A stretch of DNA of 64,000 bases, taken from NCBI GenBank assembly GCA_018266255.1, contig JAFEAT010000019.1, forward strand, positions 1 to 64,000, written 5' to 3'. Below the pieces are notes generated by a model. The model saw only the letters and a list, made by a program, of their open reading frames with translations. It was not told the DNA's origin and did not search any database. Origin of the DNA: Cyanobacteria bacterium SZAS-4 (GTDB lineage: Bacteria; Cyanobacteriota; Vampirovibrionia; Obscuribacterales; Obscuribacteraceae). Both the position numbers and the translations under genes were made by a program. Of the stretch, positions 43,703-52,275 are shown one piece after another (position 1 is the first letter of the stretch; the number at the start of each line of letters is the position of its first letter).

Positions 43703-44968
43703 TTAGGCTACGTAGCGCTTCATAGCCAGGACTGTGTTGTGCCCGCCAAAGCCTAATGCTTCGGTGAGAGCGTAGTCGACTTTTGCCTCTCGACACACAT
43801 TTGGAATGAAGTCCAGATCGCATTTTGGATCCGGGTTGTTCAGGTTTATAGTTGGATGTAATTTTTGATGGTGCAGAGAAAGCGCAGTTGCAGCCGCTCC
43901 TATGGCTCCTGCGCCACCGAGCAGGTGACCGACCATAGATTTGGTGCTCGAGATAGCCAGCTTGTAAGCATGGTCTCCAAATACCGATTTGATAGCCATT
44001 GTTTCGCGTTCATCGTTGAGCATCGTCGATGTGCCATGAGCATTGATGTAGTCGATGTCAGTCGGCTCTAGCTGTGCGTCGCGCAGTGCTTCGCGAATAG
44101 CTCTGGCTGCCCCGTCGCCTGTCTCTTCTGGCGCTACTATGTGTGACGCATCGCATGTTGCGCCACCGCCTACGATTTCGGCGTAGATTGTGGCGTTACG
44201 ACGCAGTGCGTGTTCGAGTTCTTCCAAGATCAAAATTACAGAACCCTCGCCGATTACAAATCCATCTCTATCAACTGAGAATGGGCGGCTGGCTTCTTTT
44301 GGCGCATCGTTTCGGCGTGACAGCGCCATCATGTTGTTGAATGAGGCGACTGTAAATGAGTTCAAGCAAGCTTCGCTTCCGCCTGAAATCATTACATCGG
44401 CACGATTGTCTCTAATGTACATGAATGCGTCGAACAGTGAATCCAAGCCACTTGCGCAGGCGGTTGCATCGCTCTTGGCGCGTCCCTTGGCACCATGGGC
44501 GATGGCGACCTGACCTGATGGAGCGTTTGGCATCAGCTTGATGATCGAGCGAATGCCAATCTTCTTAGGTCCGCCTTGCATCAGCTTGATGTGGTCTTCG
44601 GTAGTTGTGATGATTCCGCCAACGCCTGTTCCGATGAATGTACCGACTCGTTCTGCGTTGGTTTCGCGAATGTTCAAATTAGCGTCTTCGAGGGCAAGTT
44701 TTGCTGCTGCCATGCTGAAGAGCGTTACTCTATCCATCTCCTTGAGCATCGAGCCAACTCTTCGAGCATCTGAATAGAAGTCTTGAATGTTGAAGCCTTT
44801 CACTTCTGCTGCGATCCTTACGGATAAGCCGATCGCTTCAGCGTCGAACTGAGTGATGTACGACACACCGCTGTCGCCTCGCAACATCGCTTTCCACAAA
44901 TCTTCTCGTCCTGAGCCGATCGGGGTAACACCACCTATACCGGTCACGACAACTCTTCGGCTTACCAT
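43703..44968 (-). CDS. fabF: 3-oxoacyl-[acyl-carrier-protein] synthase II
   Basis: FabF elongates acyl-ACP with malonyl-ACP in fatty acid synthesis. The Cys-His-His triad is intact: Cys171 in DATACASGLD, His in NAHGTST and His in KSMVGHLLGGAG. The N-terminal RRVVVTGIGGVTPIG and C-terminal EALGFGGHN are typical; the length (421 aa) is normal. No acpP or fabD is adjacent, so it is outside a fab cluster. Its leader carries a possible alternative-hairpin structure (45012-45043). Confidence 0.96.
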   Translation of the reverse strand: MVSRRVVVTGIGGVTPIGSGREDLWKAMLRGDSGVSYITQFDAEAIGLSVRIAAEVKGFNIQDFYSDARRVGSMLKEMDRVTLFSMAAAKLALEDANLNIRETNAERVGTFIGTGVGGIITTTEDHIKLMQGGPKKIGIRSIIKLMPNAPSGQVAIAHGAKGRAKSDATACASGLDSLFDAFMYIRDNRADVMISGGSEACLNSFTVASFNNMMALSRRNDAPKEASRPFSVDRDGFVIGEGSVILILEELEHALRRNATIYAEIVGGGATCDASHIVAPEETGDGAARAIREALRDAQLEPTDIDYINAHGTSTMLNDERETMAIKSVFGDHAYKLAISSTKSMVGHLLGGAGAIGAAATALSLHHQKLHPTINLNNPDPKCDLDFIPNVCREAKVDYALTEALGFGGHNTVLAMKRYVA

Positions 44969-45011
44969 CTAAAATCACACACAGGCGAACAGTAACACTT
45001 GGCTGGAAAGC

Positions 45012-45043
45012 CGCCCCACTTTTCCTTTTGGGGCGACGCCCCC
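45012..45043 (-). promoter_or_regulatory. fabF leader with mutually exclusive hairpins
   Basis: Read on the minus strand, GGGGC (segment A) can pair with GCCCC (B) across a 3-base loop, or the overlapping CGCCCCA (B) can pair with TGGGGCG (C) across 10 bases. The loop of the second form contains AAAGGAAAAG. It lies 44-75 bases upstream of the fabF ATG. The adjacent GGCT...AGCC at 45001-45012 resembles the REP-like repeats, so a repeat remnant is the alternative. Confidence 0.35.
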
Positions 45044-45289
45044 AGAGCATCGTCATTCTAACAAGTTATTACTATCAATAATAAGAAAAAAACAGTAACC
45101 CCTGGTATTTCAGAACTTCTTGATCTCTAAGATGTAGTCTGGATGAGCATCTCCGCGATTCAAAGAGATTGTGCGCTATCCGTGCGTTCCTTTGTTTACA
45201 ATTGCAGTTCGAGGTCTGTTCCTCTTGAGTATCTCTCGGGCGAACCTGATCAGACGAAGAATTGCTGCTGTAGAGCCGGTCGCTAAGAG
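45044..45289. other. Upstream region of fabF
   Basis: With 44969-45043 this makes 321 bases without a gene between fabF and the metallopeptidase gene, both on the minus strand. It includes an AT-rich stretch (45060-45095) where a fabF promoter is likely; no good -10/-35 pair could be fixed. I saw nothing else. Confidence 0.45.
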
Positions 45290-45946
45290 CTAATCTTCGT
45301 CGTCGTCTGAGCCACCGTTAATGGTGCCAGCACCGTTGTCGTCCCACATGCTAAACTCGTCTTCCATGCATTCGTAGCTCTCGCCAGAATCTTCATCGAA
45401 CCTTTCTTCTGACGATTGAGTCGTAAGTAGAAGTGATTCTACTGTTTTGTTGTTCATCAGCCTCGCGCCCAGAATTTTTGCAGCCGTCTCGATCTGTCCA
45501 TCCACTGGGTTCTTCAGCAATTCGAGAACTCGCTTCTGCTGCTCTTCTCTGACGTTTTTCGAGAAGGCTGATTGCAACGATTTACCGACGTGTCTGTAGT
45601 CTGGCTCGAATCTCTCGACGTGCCCCCAGAACTTTTGATTGTGATTGTACTCTTTGACATGAGCCAACTCGTGCAGCACGAGGTAGCGTCTGCCTCGCTC
45701 CGGCACATTCTCAACGGCAAAGCGAGAAAACGTGATCACTCTGGTGCGCAAGTTGATTTGCGCCAGACGTGAATATTTGGCCGATCCTATTCTGACTCCA
45801 CCAATGGTGACTCCGAATGTGGCGTCATTTATTCTTTTAACATATCCGGCCATAAATGCCTGATACATCTCAAGTACGGCGCGGTCTCCGATAGCTGCAT
45901 ATTCAGCGCTTTCTACACCGACTTGTTTGATGGACTTTTTTGGCAT
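45290..45946 (-). CDS. YgjP-like (DUF45) metallopeptidase
   Basis: HELAHVKEYNHNQKFWGHVERFEPDY contains the HExxH zinc motif and the downstream His and F-W region of the YgjP/DUF45 family; SRLAQINLRTRVITFSRFAVENVP precedes it as usual. The C-terminal 70 residues are an added, highly acidic tail (ending GGSDDDED). Family members are cytosolic and their substrates are unknown. Length is 218 aa. Alternative: a SprT-type protease, but the spacing fits DUF45 better. Confidence 0.82.
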   Translation of the reverse strand: MPKKSIKQVGVESAEYAAIGDRAVLEMYQAFMAGYVKRINDATFGVTIGGVRIGSAKYSRLAQINLRTRVITFSRFAVENVPERGRRYLVLHELAHVKEYNHNQKFWGHVERFEPDYRHVGKSLQSAFSKNVREEQQKRVLELLKNPVDGQIETAAKILGARLMNNKTVESLLLTTQSSEERFDEDSGESYECMEDEFSMWDDNGAGTINGGSDDDED

Positions 45947-46028
45947 ATTCTGATTGAAAGTTTTCCAGGCTCAGTTTATAGGATAGGCTTTTCATGTAGC
46001 TTAGGCAAGGTTTTGGAGTGATAAGAAA

Positions 46029-46616
46029 TTGGAAACTGTGAAAACGGTGTTCGATGTCAAGAATTTAACGCTCATCACGGGCGGTGCGCGCTCTGGAAAG
46101 TCAGCCTTCGCAGAGGCGCTAGCTAACAGCGATGGCGGTAAAGTTCTCTACATTGCGACGATGGAAGAAATCGTTGAGGACAGTGAAGCACTCGAAAGAA
46201 TTAAGAGGCACCGCGAACGTCGTCCTTTATCTTGGAGCACAGTTGAAGTTCCATTCGATGTCGATCAAGCGGTGGCAAAAATTTCCAAAGATACCGATGT
46301 TTGCTTGATTGATTGTTTGTCGCTATATGTGTCGAATATGCTTCTGGCTCTGGATGAAAAGTCGACATCAGCAAAAGAGTTGGAAGATCCAATTCAAGAA
46401 GCTGCTTCTAAACTGCTTACGGCAATGAGCAATCGTCCGGAAATTCGTTTCATTGTTGTGACGAACGAAGTCGGTTGGGGCATCGTACCCGAACACAAAT
46501 TGGCTCGTTCATATCGAGATCTGCTCGGCTTTACCAACCAACAATTTGCGCACGCAGCCAGCGAAGTTTGGCTCAGTTGCGTGGGATTGCAAGTTAAACT
46601 GAAGCCGGCCAACTAA
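46029..46616 (+). CDS. cobU: Adenosylcobinamide kinase / guanylyltransferase
   Basis: CobU phosphorylates adenosylcobinamide and attaches GMP in late cobalamin assembly or cobinamide salvage. The Walker A motif is GGARSGKS (about 18-25), RIKRHRERRPLSWSTVEVP includes the GMP-accepting His region, LIDCLSLYVSNML is motif B and VVTNEVGWGIVPEHKLARSYRDLLG is highly conserved. The start is TTG at 46029 behind GGAGTG. No other cob gene or cobalamin riboswitch is in the window. It ends 4 bases into the convergent neighbour. Confidence 0.93.
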   Translation: METVKTVFDVKNLTLITGGARSGKSAFAEALANSDGGKVLYIATMEEIVEDSEALERIKRHRERRPLSWSTVEVPFDVDQAVAKISKDTDVCLIDCLSLYVSNMLLALDEKSTSAKELEDPIQEAASKLLTAMSNRPEIRFIVVTNEVGWGIVPEHKLARSYRDLLGFTNQQFAHAASEVWLSCVGLQVKLKPAN

Positions 46617-47680
46617 TTCAATTTGGGATGCCACGGACCGTTTGCAAAAATTGTTGTGATTAAGGGATCCTTGATGTCGCTCGAGGGCGGCTTACCCATT
46701 GTGTATTGCTCGAATAATTGTTTTCGGTCAGATTCATTTGCAGACAGCCATGTCACTTTGAATTTCGACCAACTAAGAGAAAAATTGGCCATGGCTCTCT
46801 TATCTTTATCGGTTGGTGCTTCGCTGTATTTTCGCGCAATCACTGATGCAAAGACGGTTCTGTTGTCCATCGCGTCAATTGTCTTTCCAGGATGCGCCTG
46901 CTCATACATGAAGCATGTCATGTCACCATACGCGTCTACAGATTCTTCTGTTAGCGGTGGATCGCCTGGCACTGAGATTCTTTCTGGACCGAGCAATTCG
47001 CTCAGGACGGTCGAATCATCTTCAGTTACAGTTTTTGATTTTAGGACAAAGCGCAATAGTGCTCTGAAGAAGGCAGCAAATGCAGATTTCTCGTCTTCAC
47101 TGTTTTTGATTCTGCCGCGCACTTCCGGCCAAAATTCAGTAATCTGTGAAACTTCCACACCGCGTGGTGTTGTGAGCTTGTGATTGAGAGCCTCTGCATA
47201 TCTGGTCTTTTGGTCTGCCGTAACTTGTTCTTTCGAGACCAGGTCAAAAAGTTCCAACCACTGGTCGACAGCGGTGCCTTTTCCGGCACTTGTCGCCGGT
47301 TTAGATCTGGCTGCTGCCGCGCTTTTTGCAGATGCCGGGACTTTTGGAGTTGTCTTCAGTGAAGCTTTTGCGGGGGGATGCGTGCTCGGTTTTGGTGACA
47401 AACTCAGAGCTGCAGGAGTGGCTTTCAGTTCTTCAGGAGCATCCGCGCCTTCAGTTGAGGTGGCTGCGTGTGAGGCTGAAGCAGCGGCTTTTGATGCTGC
47501 TGAAGGCGAAGGTGTTCGTGCAAATGGATTTGCTGATTTGGGTTGCAGTGACTTCGCCGGTGATGCCTTCAATTCTGTCGGCTGTTTGCTTTCGTCATAA
47601 CCCCAATCTGCTGCCAATGCCGTAGTTTGACTGGTCATGAGCAATGCCGATAGGAACGCAGATAGTTTCTGTTTTTGCAT
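46613..47680 (-). CDS. Exported protein with Ala/Pro/Ser-rich linker
   Basis: A signal peptide (FLSALLMTSQTTALA) is followed by a low-complexity linker rich in Ala, Ser, Pro, Lys and Thr (about 25-145), then a helical domain of about 200 residues with no recognised motif (WLELFDLVSKEQVTADQK, FAAFFRALLRFVLKSK, ANFSLSWSKFKVTW). Probably a periplasmic or surface protein. The gene is followed, 3 bases apart, by the alpha/beta hydrolase gene upstream on the same strand, so the two may form an operon. Confidence 0.7.
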   Translation of the reverse strand: MQKQKLSAFLSALLMTSQTTALAADWGYDESKQPTELKASPAKSLQPKSANPFARTPSPSAASKAAASASHAATSTEGADAPEELKATPAALSLSPKPSTHPPAKASLKTTPKVPASAKSAAAARSKPATSAGKGTAVDQWLELFDLVSKEQVTADQKTRYAEALNHKLTTPRGVEVSQITEFWPEVRGRIKNSEDEKSAFAAFFRALLRFVLKSKTVTEDDSTVLSELLGPERISVPGDPPLTEESVDAYGDMTCFMYEQAHPGKTIDAMDNRTVFASVIARKYSEAPTDKDKRAMANFSLSWSKFKVTWLSANESDRKQLFEQYTMGKPPSSDIKDPLITTIFANGPWHPKLN

Positions 47681-47682
47681 GA

Positions 47683-48450
47683 TTAGTGCATCGCCTTATG
47701 CAACCATGTTGCAATCTGTTTGGGGAGTTCGGGGTGTGCAGCGAACATTTGTGAGCCGTGTCCGCCGTTCGGAAGCAAATCAAAACTTGTGTTTTTTTCC
47801 ATCTTACTCAATTTCAATCCAGAGTCTGCTGAATAAGCGTCATCTCTGGCTGCAACGATCAATGTCGGTTTGCGCGAGTTTGTCATTGCAGCGGCTGGTT
47901 TCAATCCGTGAAAATCTAGCCCTGGAGACAGCGCCACGACTGCCTTCACACCTGGCGCGCTTTGACCTTCGATAATCGACGCGTTCGAACCGATGGAGGC
48001 ACCAATTAACGCTAGTTGTTGTTTGTCTATGTTCGGAACTGTACTTATGTTCTGTACAATGAGGTTTAAGTCTGTGGGAAGTTGCGCCCAATCAGAGTTG
48101 GTGAACTTGGTGAAGGGAATCGTGACGTTCTTTCGTGCTTGAGACGACCCGTGCCCCCTCATGTCAAGATTGACCACGGCAAAACCTTCAGCCAGGAGAG
48201 GCGCGATCAGAGGCACCATATCTGCGTTTGTCTTCCCAAGTTGATGAAGCAAAATCGCGCATGGATGCGCTTTCGCTCCCTTCGCAGGGTAGATGTCCGC
48301 TATTAAACGTGTGTCATCGGCAGCTAAAAACGTCTGTTTGTGGGGAGCCGACGAACTTTCCGCTAACGCCGTTTGAACAGCCGCGGAGCAAGCCGCAACA
48401 CTCAAAACACTTCCCCAGATGATTCGACAAAAGACTTTGTTTTTGAGCAT
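47683..48450 (-). CDS. Exported alpha/beta hydrolase
   Basis: The catalytic triad of an alpha/beta hydrolase is visible: nucleophile Ser in GASIGS, Asp in ARDDAYS and His in NGGHGSQM; the oxyanion region is LLHQLGKTNADM. An N-terminal signal is present; VAAC may be a lipobox, otherwise cleavage at TALA-ES is likely. The ATG at 48450 is preferred, with GGAAAAAACG upstream; the frame continues to 48489. It should act in the periplasm on an ester or peptide substrate. The substrate is unknown. Confidence 0.8.
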   Translation of the reverse strand: MLKNKVFCRIIWGSVLSVAACSAAVQTALAESSSAPHKQTFLAADDTRLIADIYPAKGAKAHPCAILLHQLGKTNADMVPLIAPLLAEGFAVVNLDMRGHGSSQARKNVTIPFTKFTNSDWAQLPTDLNLIVQNISTVPNIDKQQLALIGASIGSNASIIEGQSAPGVKAVVALSPGLDFHGLKPAAAMTNSRKPTLIVAARDDAYSADSGLKLSKMEKNTSFDLLPNGGHGSQMFAAHPELPKQIATWLHKAMH

Positions 48451-48590
48451 CGTTTTTTCCATTGCTGAAAGCGCATAATTGCGCAACAAATCGCGATCCC
48501 GTTTTGCTAGTACCGGCCATCATTCTACCCGGCAGAGGCTTAACCGTGCTCAACGATTAGCCAGACAGGCGTGAAATCTTGGCAAGTCTA

Positions 48591-48599
48591 TGGTAATAT
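48591..48599 (+). promoter_or_regulatory. Extended -10 promoter candidate for def
   Basis: TGGTAATAT fits the extended -10 form TGnTATAAT with TAATAT as the hexamer. It lies about 55 bases before the def start. There is no clear -35, as for the gmhB promoter candidate. Confidence 0.35.
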
Positions 48600-48653
48600 C
48601 GGCGGAGAAGCCCATGAGATCTAGGTTCTTGGGACCACTGGAGGAATTTCGAG

Positions 48654-49247
48654 ATGTCCAAACTGCAGCTGAGATACTTTCCTGATGAGGTTCTCAAACA
48701 ACAGGCCAAGAAGATAAGCAGTTTCGACGCTTCGACACGCAAGCTGGCTCAAGATATGTTGGACACCATGTACGAGAACGATGGCGTCGGTCTGGCTGCT
48801 CCCCAGGTGGGAATTTCCAAGCGGCTAATGGTTATCGATGTTGCCGGCGAAGATGAGAAACGCAAACCGATCGTCTTCATTAATCCGGTTATCGTTCACA
48901 AAGAAGGCGAGTTAGTCGGATTGGAAGGCTGCTTGAGCTTTCCGGGTGTTTACTTCGAAGTAAAACGCGCCAACAAAATTGTTGTTCGTTATCAAAATGT
49001 CCAGGGACGAGACCAGAAATTGGAAGCGGAAGGCAACCTTCTGTGTCGGGCTATTCAGCACGAAATCGACCACCTTGACGGTGAATTGTTTATCAATAAA
49101 GCAGTGAATAATTTAGTGCGCGACCTCGAGATGACGAAACATGGTTTCGCTGAAGGCGATGTAAATCAGCTGCAAGACAAGATTACCGCCACAACAGGGC
49201 ATACGATATCCACGAAACAATCGCAGCAACAGCCTGTAGTCGGTTAG
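48654..49247 (+). CDS. def: Peptide deformylase
   Basis: Def removes the formyl group from nascent N-formylmethionine. The three signature motifs are intact: GVGLAAPQVG, EGCLSFPG and QHEIDHLDG, with the Cys and two His metal ligands. Length is 197 aa with an extended C-terminus after FINKAV. The ATG follows GGAGGAATTTCGAG. The downstream gene at 49250 starts two bases later. Confidence 0.96.
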   Translation: MSKLQLRYFPDEVLKQQAKKISSFDASTRKLAQDMLDTMYENDGVGLAAPQVGISKRLMVIDVAGEDEKRKPIVFINPVIVHKEGELVGLEGCLSFPGVYFEVKRANKIVVRYQNVQGRDQKLEAEGNLLCRAIQHEIDHLDGELFINKAVNNLVRDLEMTKHGFAEGDVNQLQDKITATTGHTISTKQSQQQPVVG

Positions 49248-49249
49248 TC

Positions 49250-49618
49250 GTGGGTGGCGAAAAAAGCAGAAAAGCATTCGTTCCATTTCCGTTCAATGGA
49301 AGTGACACTATCTCTGGTTTATCGCATCTGTCGCTGGGCCTGAAGCGTAAACTGCAAAAGTTAGATCCAACATTTTACGTGCAGCGCTATTTGGAACAAG
49401 ACCTGAAAGGGCTTTCTGCTGTCTTAATTAAAGACAGGTTCTGCCATGTTTGCGGGTTTTCACTGATCAGTCTAACTGCGCCAAATGGCTGGGTTCTTGA
49501 AACATGTTCTGCGCATGATATTGAAAAGGGAATTAAAAACGGAAGCCTGGTTAACTTTTTAAATGAGATGGGCACTCAACACTCGTATAATCGGAGTGAT
49601 GAGCGTTCCAAAGTCTGA
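49250..49618 (+). CDS. Small protein of unknown function downstream of def
   Basis: The protein of 122 residues starts at GTG 49250, two bases after def stops. It has a helical middle (GLKRKLQKLDPTFYVQRYLEQDL) and a CHVCGF motif followed by beta-rich SLISLTAPNGWVLETC, which could bind a metal through three or four Cys. No family is recognised. The tight spacing supports cotranslation with def. Confidence 0.65.
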   Translation: MGGEKSRKAFVPFPFNGSDTISGLSHLSLGLKRKLQKLDPTFYVQRYLEQDLKGLSAVLIKDRFCHVCGFSLISLTAPNGWVLETCSAHDIEKGIKNGSLVNFLNEMGTQHSYNRSDERSKV

Positions 49619-49655
49619 GTTTGCAACAGCCACTAATTGAGCCTATACTGCGACT

Positions 49656-50144
49656 ATGTCACCAAAATCAACTAAAGAATTGGAAAATCGAACTGCTAGT
49701 TCGGACAGCGATAAAGAAGATGCTTTGAAGATCATCATCACTTCTTTCGGCTATAAACAAGGACCGCCACCACTAGCAAACATTGTCTGGGATGTTCGAT
49801 TTCTCAAAAATCCTTACTGGGTTGAAGAGCTGCGCCCCTTGACTGGGCTTGACCATCCGGTTCAGCAGTATGTGCTCGAACAAGAACTCGCTCAAGATTT
49901 TTTAGAGTCGATGAAAGGTCTGCTTTCTAAGATTTTGCCGAAGATGGCAGAACTGAAAGTCGAAAAATTTGTCATTGCCTTGGGTTGCACTGGCGGGCAA
50001 CACCGGTCCGCTACCCTCGTGGAGAAGCTCGCAGACGAGCTGACTGAAGCTTGTCCTTCTTATCGAATCATCAAGCAGCATCGCGAATTGGATAAGTCAT
50101 CTGAAGTTGAAGATCATGCTGGCACCACAGATGGTGCGGAGTAA
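49656..50144 (+). CDS. Stand-alone RapZ C-terminal domain protein
   Basis: This 162-aa protein matches only the C-terminal half of RapZ/YvcJ: IIITSFGYKQGPPPLANIVWDVRFLKNPYW, LTGLDHPVQQYVLEQ and the anion-binding ALGCTGGQHRSATLVEKLA. The N-terminal P-loop kinase-like domain of RapZ is missing entirely. In E. coli RapZ the C-terminal domain binds GlmZ/GlmY RNA and GlcN6P, so this protein may be a minimal amino-sugar or RNA sensor. yvcK follows after 3 bases, mirroring the yvcJ-yvcK order in Firmicutes. Confidence 0.85.
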   Translation: MSPKSTKELENRTASSDSDKEDALKIIITSFGYKQGPPPLANIVWDVRFLKNPYWVEELRPLTGLDHPVQQYVLEQELAQDFLESMKGLLSKILPKMAELKVEKFVIALGCTGGQHRSATLVEKLADELTEACPSYRIIKQHRELDKSSEVEDHAGTTDGAE

Positions 50145-50147
50145 TCT

Positions 50148-51659
50148 GTGAAAAACAAGAACTCCTTAGACCGAAGAATCAAGGCGTTGCTTTTACCGGG
50201 GTTGAAGCGATGGATCGTGTTCATCGTTTTTGGAATTGGAATCATCATATTTGGTGTTGCCTTGTTGCTCGGCTATCACCCGATCTTCAATTCGGTCAAC
50301 TTCGTTGAGGACGTATTTAAATACGTGACCAAGGTTCTGCCTTATCGAATTTCGGGAGTGATTGCAATCGCTGCCGGCGGATTGTTCCTGTTCTGGGCAA
50401 TCACCAAAATGACGCAATCCGTCCTTGGGGCATACCTGCCTGACGACCGAGAATCCATTCCAGACGTGCTTTTTAGACGCAGACACTTGGCCAGAGGTCC
50501 ACGAGTAGTCGTCATCGGTGGTGGCACCGGACTGGCAAACTTGTTGAAAGGGCTGAAAGCTTTTACCAACAACATAACTGCGATTGTCACTGTCGGTGAC
50601 GATGGTGGCAGTTCTGGAAGACTGCGTGAGGAGCTGGGTGTTTTGCCTCCGGGCGATATTCGAAACTGCATCACGGCCCTGGCTGATGAAGAAAAGCTGG
50701 TTACAGAACTGTTCCGCTATCGCTTTGAAGCTGGTGAAGGTCTGGAAGGACATAGCTTTGGCAACCTCTTTCTCACGGCACTCAGTCAGATCACCAAAGG
50801 TGACATGTTGGAAGCAGTGAGAGTGGCGAGCCGAGTGTTGAATAGCTGCGGACAAGTGTTGCCGTCCACACTGAGTAATATGATTTTAGTTGCCGAGATG
50901 GCTGACGGTCAGCAGATCCGAGGCGAGTCACGTATACCAGCTGCGAACGGAAGAATTATACGAGTCAGATGCGAACCTGAAAGTCCAGATGCAACACCAG
51001 AGGCTATCGAGGCTATTCTCGGTGCGGAGCTGATTGTTCTTGGTCCTGGAAGTCTGTATACATCAGTAATTCCGAACTTTCTTATTCGCGGAATTCCGGA
51101 AGCTGTTCGTGATTCGCAGGCTAGAAAAATCTATGTTTGCAATGTTATGACTCAGCAAGGCGAGACTACAAATTACTCCGTCGCGGATCACGTTGAAGCA
51201 TTGCTCAAGCATGCTGGAGCGTCACCTCAAGCGGGTTACCGCTACATCAACGCGGTGTTGGTCAATGATGAATTGCCGATTGCGCAAACAGGTGATGAAC
51301 ACCAGGGCGCGATCGCTCCAGTTAAATACGATCCTGATCGGCTGCGAAAACTTTCTGTTGTTCCTGTCCGACGAGCTTTGCTTAGCCCTACGTTGAGCGG
51401 ACATCATGACCCGAACAAACTAGCGCGAGTGATCATGATGTGGTTCCATCGCAAAAAGCGTCGCAGACCGCTGGAAAAAAAAACTAATTTCGCGCAGCGA
51501 CCAGAAATCTCTGCAGGCAATTCTCGTGTCGATGCTAAACCGCCTGCCTCGAAAAATGGTGGTAAGCCTGGCGAAGAACAAGCCGAATCACCTTCGATTA
51601 TCAACACCACTGTCACGAACAAAGAACCAATGAACATCAATAACAATCGGCGCTCCTAA
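50148..51659 (+). CDS. yvcK: YvcK-family protein with N-terminal membrane anchor
   Basis: YvcK (gluconeogenesis factor, CofD-like) binds UDP-sugars and supports cell-wall precursor allocation. The Rossmann core has VIGGGTGLANLLKGLK, VGDDGGSSGRLREELG, PPGDIRNCI, and LGPGSLYTSVIPNFLI. Two hydrophobic segments, about 22-44 and 69-90, precede the core, as in longer cyanobacterial-type members. The C-terminus is basic then disordered. The start is GTG at 50148 behind GCGGAGT. It is coupled to the RapZ-C gene. Confidence 0.9.
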   Translation: MKNKNSLDRRIKALLLPGLKRWIVFIVFGIGIIIFGVALLLGYHPIFNSVNFVEDVFKYVTKVLPYRISGVIAIAAGGLFLFWAITKMTQSVLGAYLPDDRESIPDVLFRRRHLARGPRVVVIGGGTGLANLLKGLKAFTNNITAIVTVGDDGGSSGRLREELGVLPPGDIRNCITALADEEKLVTELFRYRFEAGEGLEGHSFGNLFLTALSQITKGDMLEAVRVASRVLNSCGQVLPSTLSNMILVAEMADGQQIRGESRIPAANGRIIRVRCEPESPDATPEAIEAILGAELIVLGPGSLYTSVIPNFLIRGIPEAVRDSQARKIYVCNVMTQQGETTNYSVADHVEALLKHAGASPQAGYRYINAVLVNDELPIAQTGDEHQGAIAPVKYDPDRLRKLSVVPVRRALLSPTLSGHHDPNKLARVIMMWFHRKKRRRPLEKKTNFAQRPEISAGNSRVDAKPPASKNGGKPGEEQAESPSIINTTVTNKEPMNINNNRRS

Positions 51660-51691
51660 CAAACTTCTGAATACCAAACAACGGGTGAAAA

Positions 51692-52189
51692 ATGACTGCT
51701 GCAACAACTGAAGAGACACGCGAAAATATTGGTCGTGCCATCGGGCGCATCGCCAGTGGTGTCTACATCGTTACGATCAAACATGATGGAATTCCTGATG
51801 GCATGTTGACGACATGGATTGCCCAGGCTGGCTTTGAGCCTCCAATGTTGTCGTTGGCTGTGAAAAATGATCGACCGATTCTTCAAACGCTGAAGAAGGG
51901 CGCACCTTTTGTTGTGAATGTTCTGTCGAAGAAAAACATGGACATTTTCAAGAACTTTGCCAAACCGCATACTGATGGAATGAATCGGTTCGAAGGTTTG
52001 GAAGCTGATATGGATCGGGCTCCGGCTGCGGTTTTTACTGGCGCGATAGCTTATATGTCATGCAAGGTGCATGAGGTTGTGTCGGCTGGTGACCACCATA
52101 TTGTTCTTGGCGAGATTATTGATGGAGCTGGCTTGAATTGCGATGATGAGGCTATGGTTCATCTTCGTAAGAGTGGGTTTCAGTATTAG
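51692..52189 (+). CDS. Flavin reductase-like FMN-binding protein
   Basis: The split-barrel flavin-reductase fold is seen: IGRIASGVYIVTIKHDG, MLTTWIAQAGFEPPMLSLAVK, PFVVNVLSKKN, and VLGEIIDGAGL near the end. At 165 aa it is a single domain, similar to the C-terminal domain of cyanobacterial flavodiiron proteins but here free-standing. It should bind FMN and reduce it or another acceptor with NAD(P)H; partners are unknown. The REP-like repeats follow immediately. Confidence 0.82.
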   Translation: MTAATTEETRENIGRAIGRIASGVYIVTIKHDGIPDGMLTTWIAQAGFEPPMLSLAVKNDRPILQTLKKGAPFVVNVLSKKNMDIFKNFAKPHTDGMNRFEGLEADMDRAPAAVFTGAIAYMSCKVHEVVSAGDHHIVLGEIIDGAGLNCDDEAMVHLRKSGFQY

Positions 52190-52194
52190 TTGAG

Positions 52195-52245
52195 CCGGTT
52201 TGGAAACCGGCGGCCACAGCCGTCTTGGAAGACGGCGCTCCGTTG
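52195..52245. repeat. Tandem pair of REP-like palindromes
   Basis: CCGGTTT-GG-AAACCGG (52195-52210) is followed nine bases later by CCGTCTT-GG-AAGACGG (52220-52235) and the tail CGCTCCGTTG. Both stems are perfect with a GG centre. The tail equals that at 70-80. They lie between convergent genes. Confidence 0.65.
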
Positions 52246-52275
52246 AGATCTACACTTCGTTGGATCGGAGCGCTG

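Noticed and set aside
45960-46028. Cobalamin riboswitch before cobU
   Set aside because: The gap is about 80 bases and shows no B12-box-like sequence.
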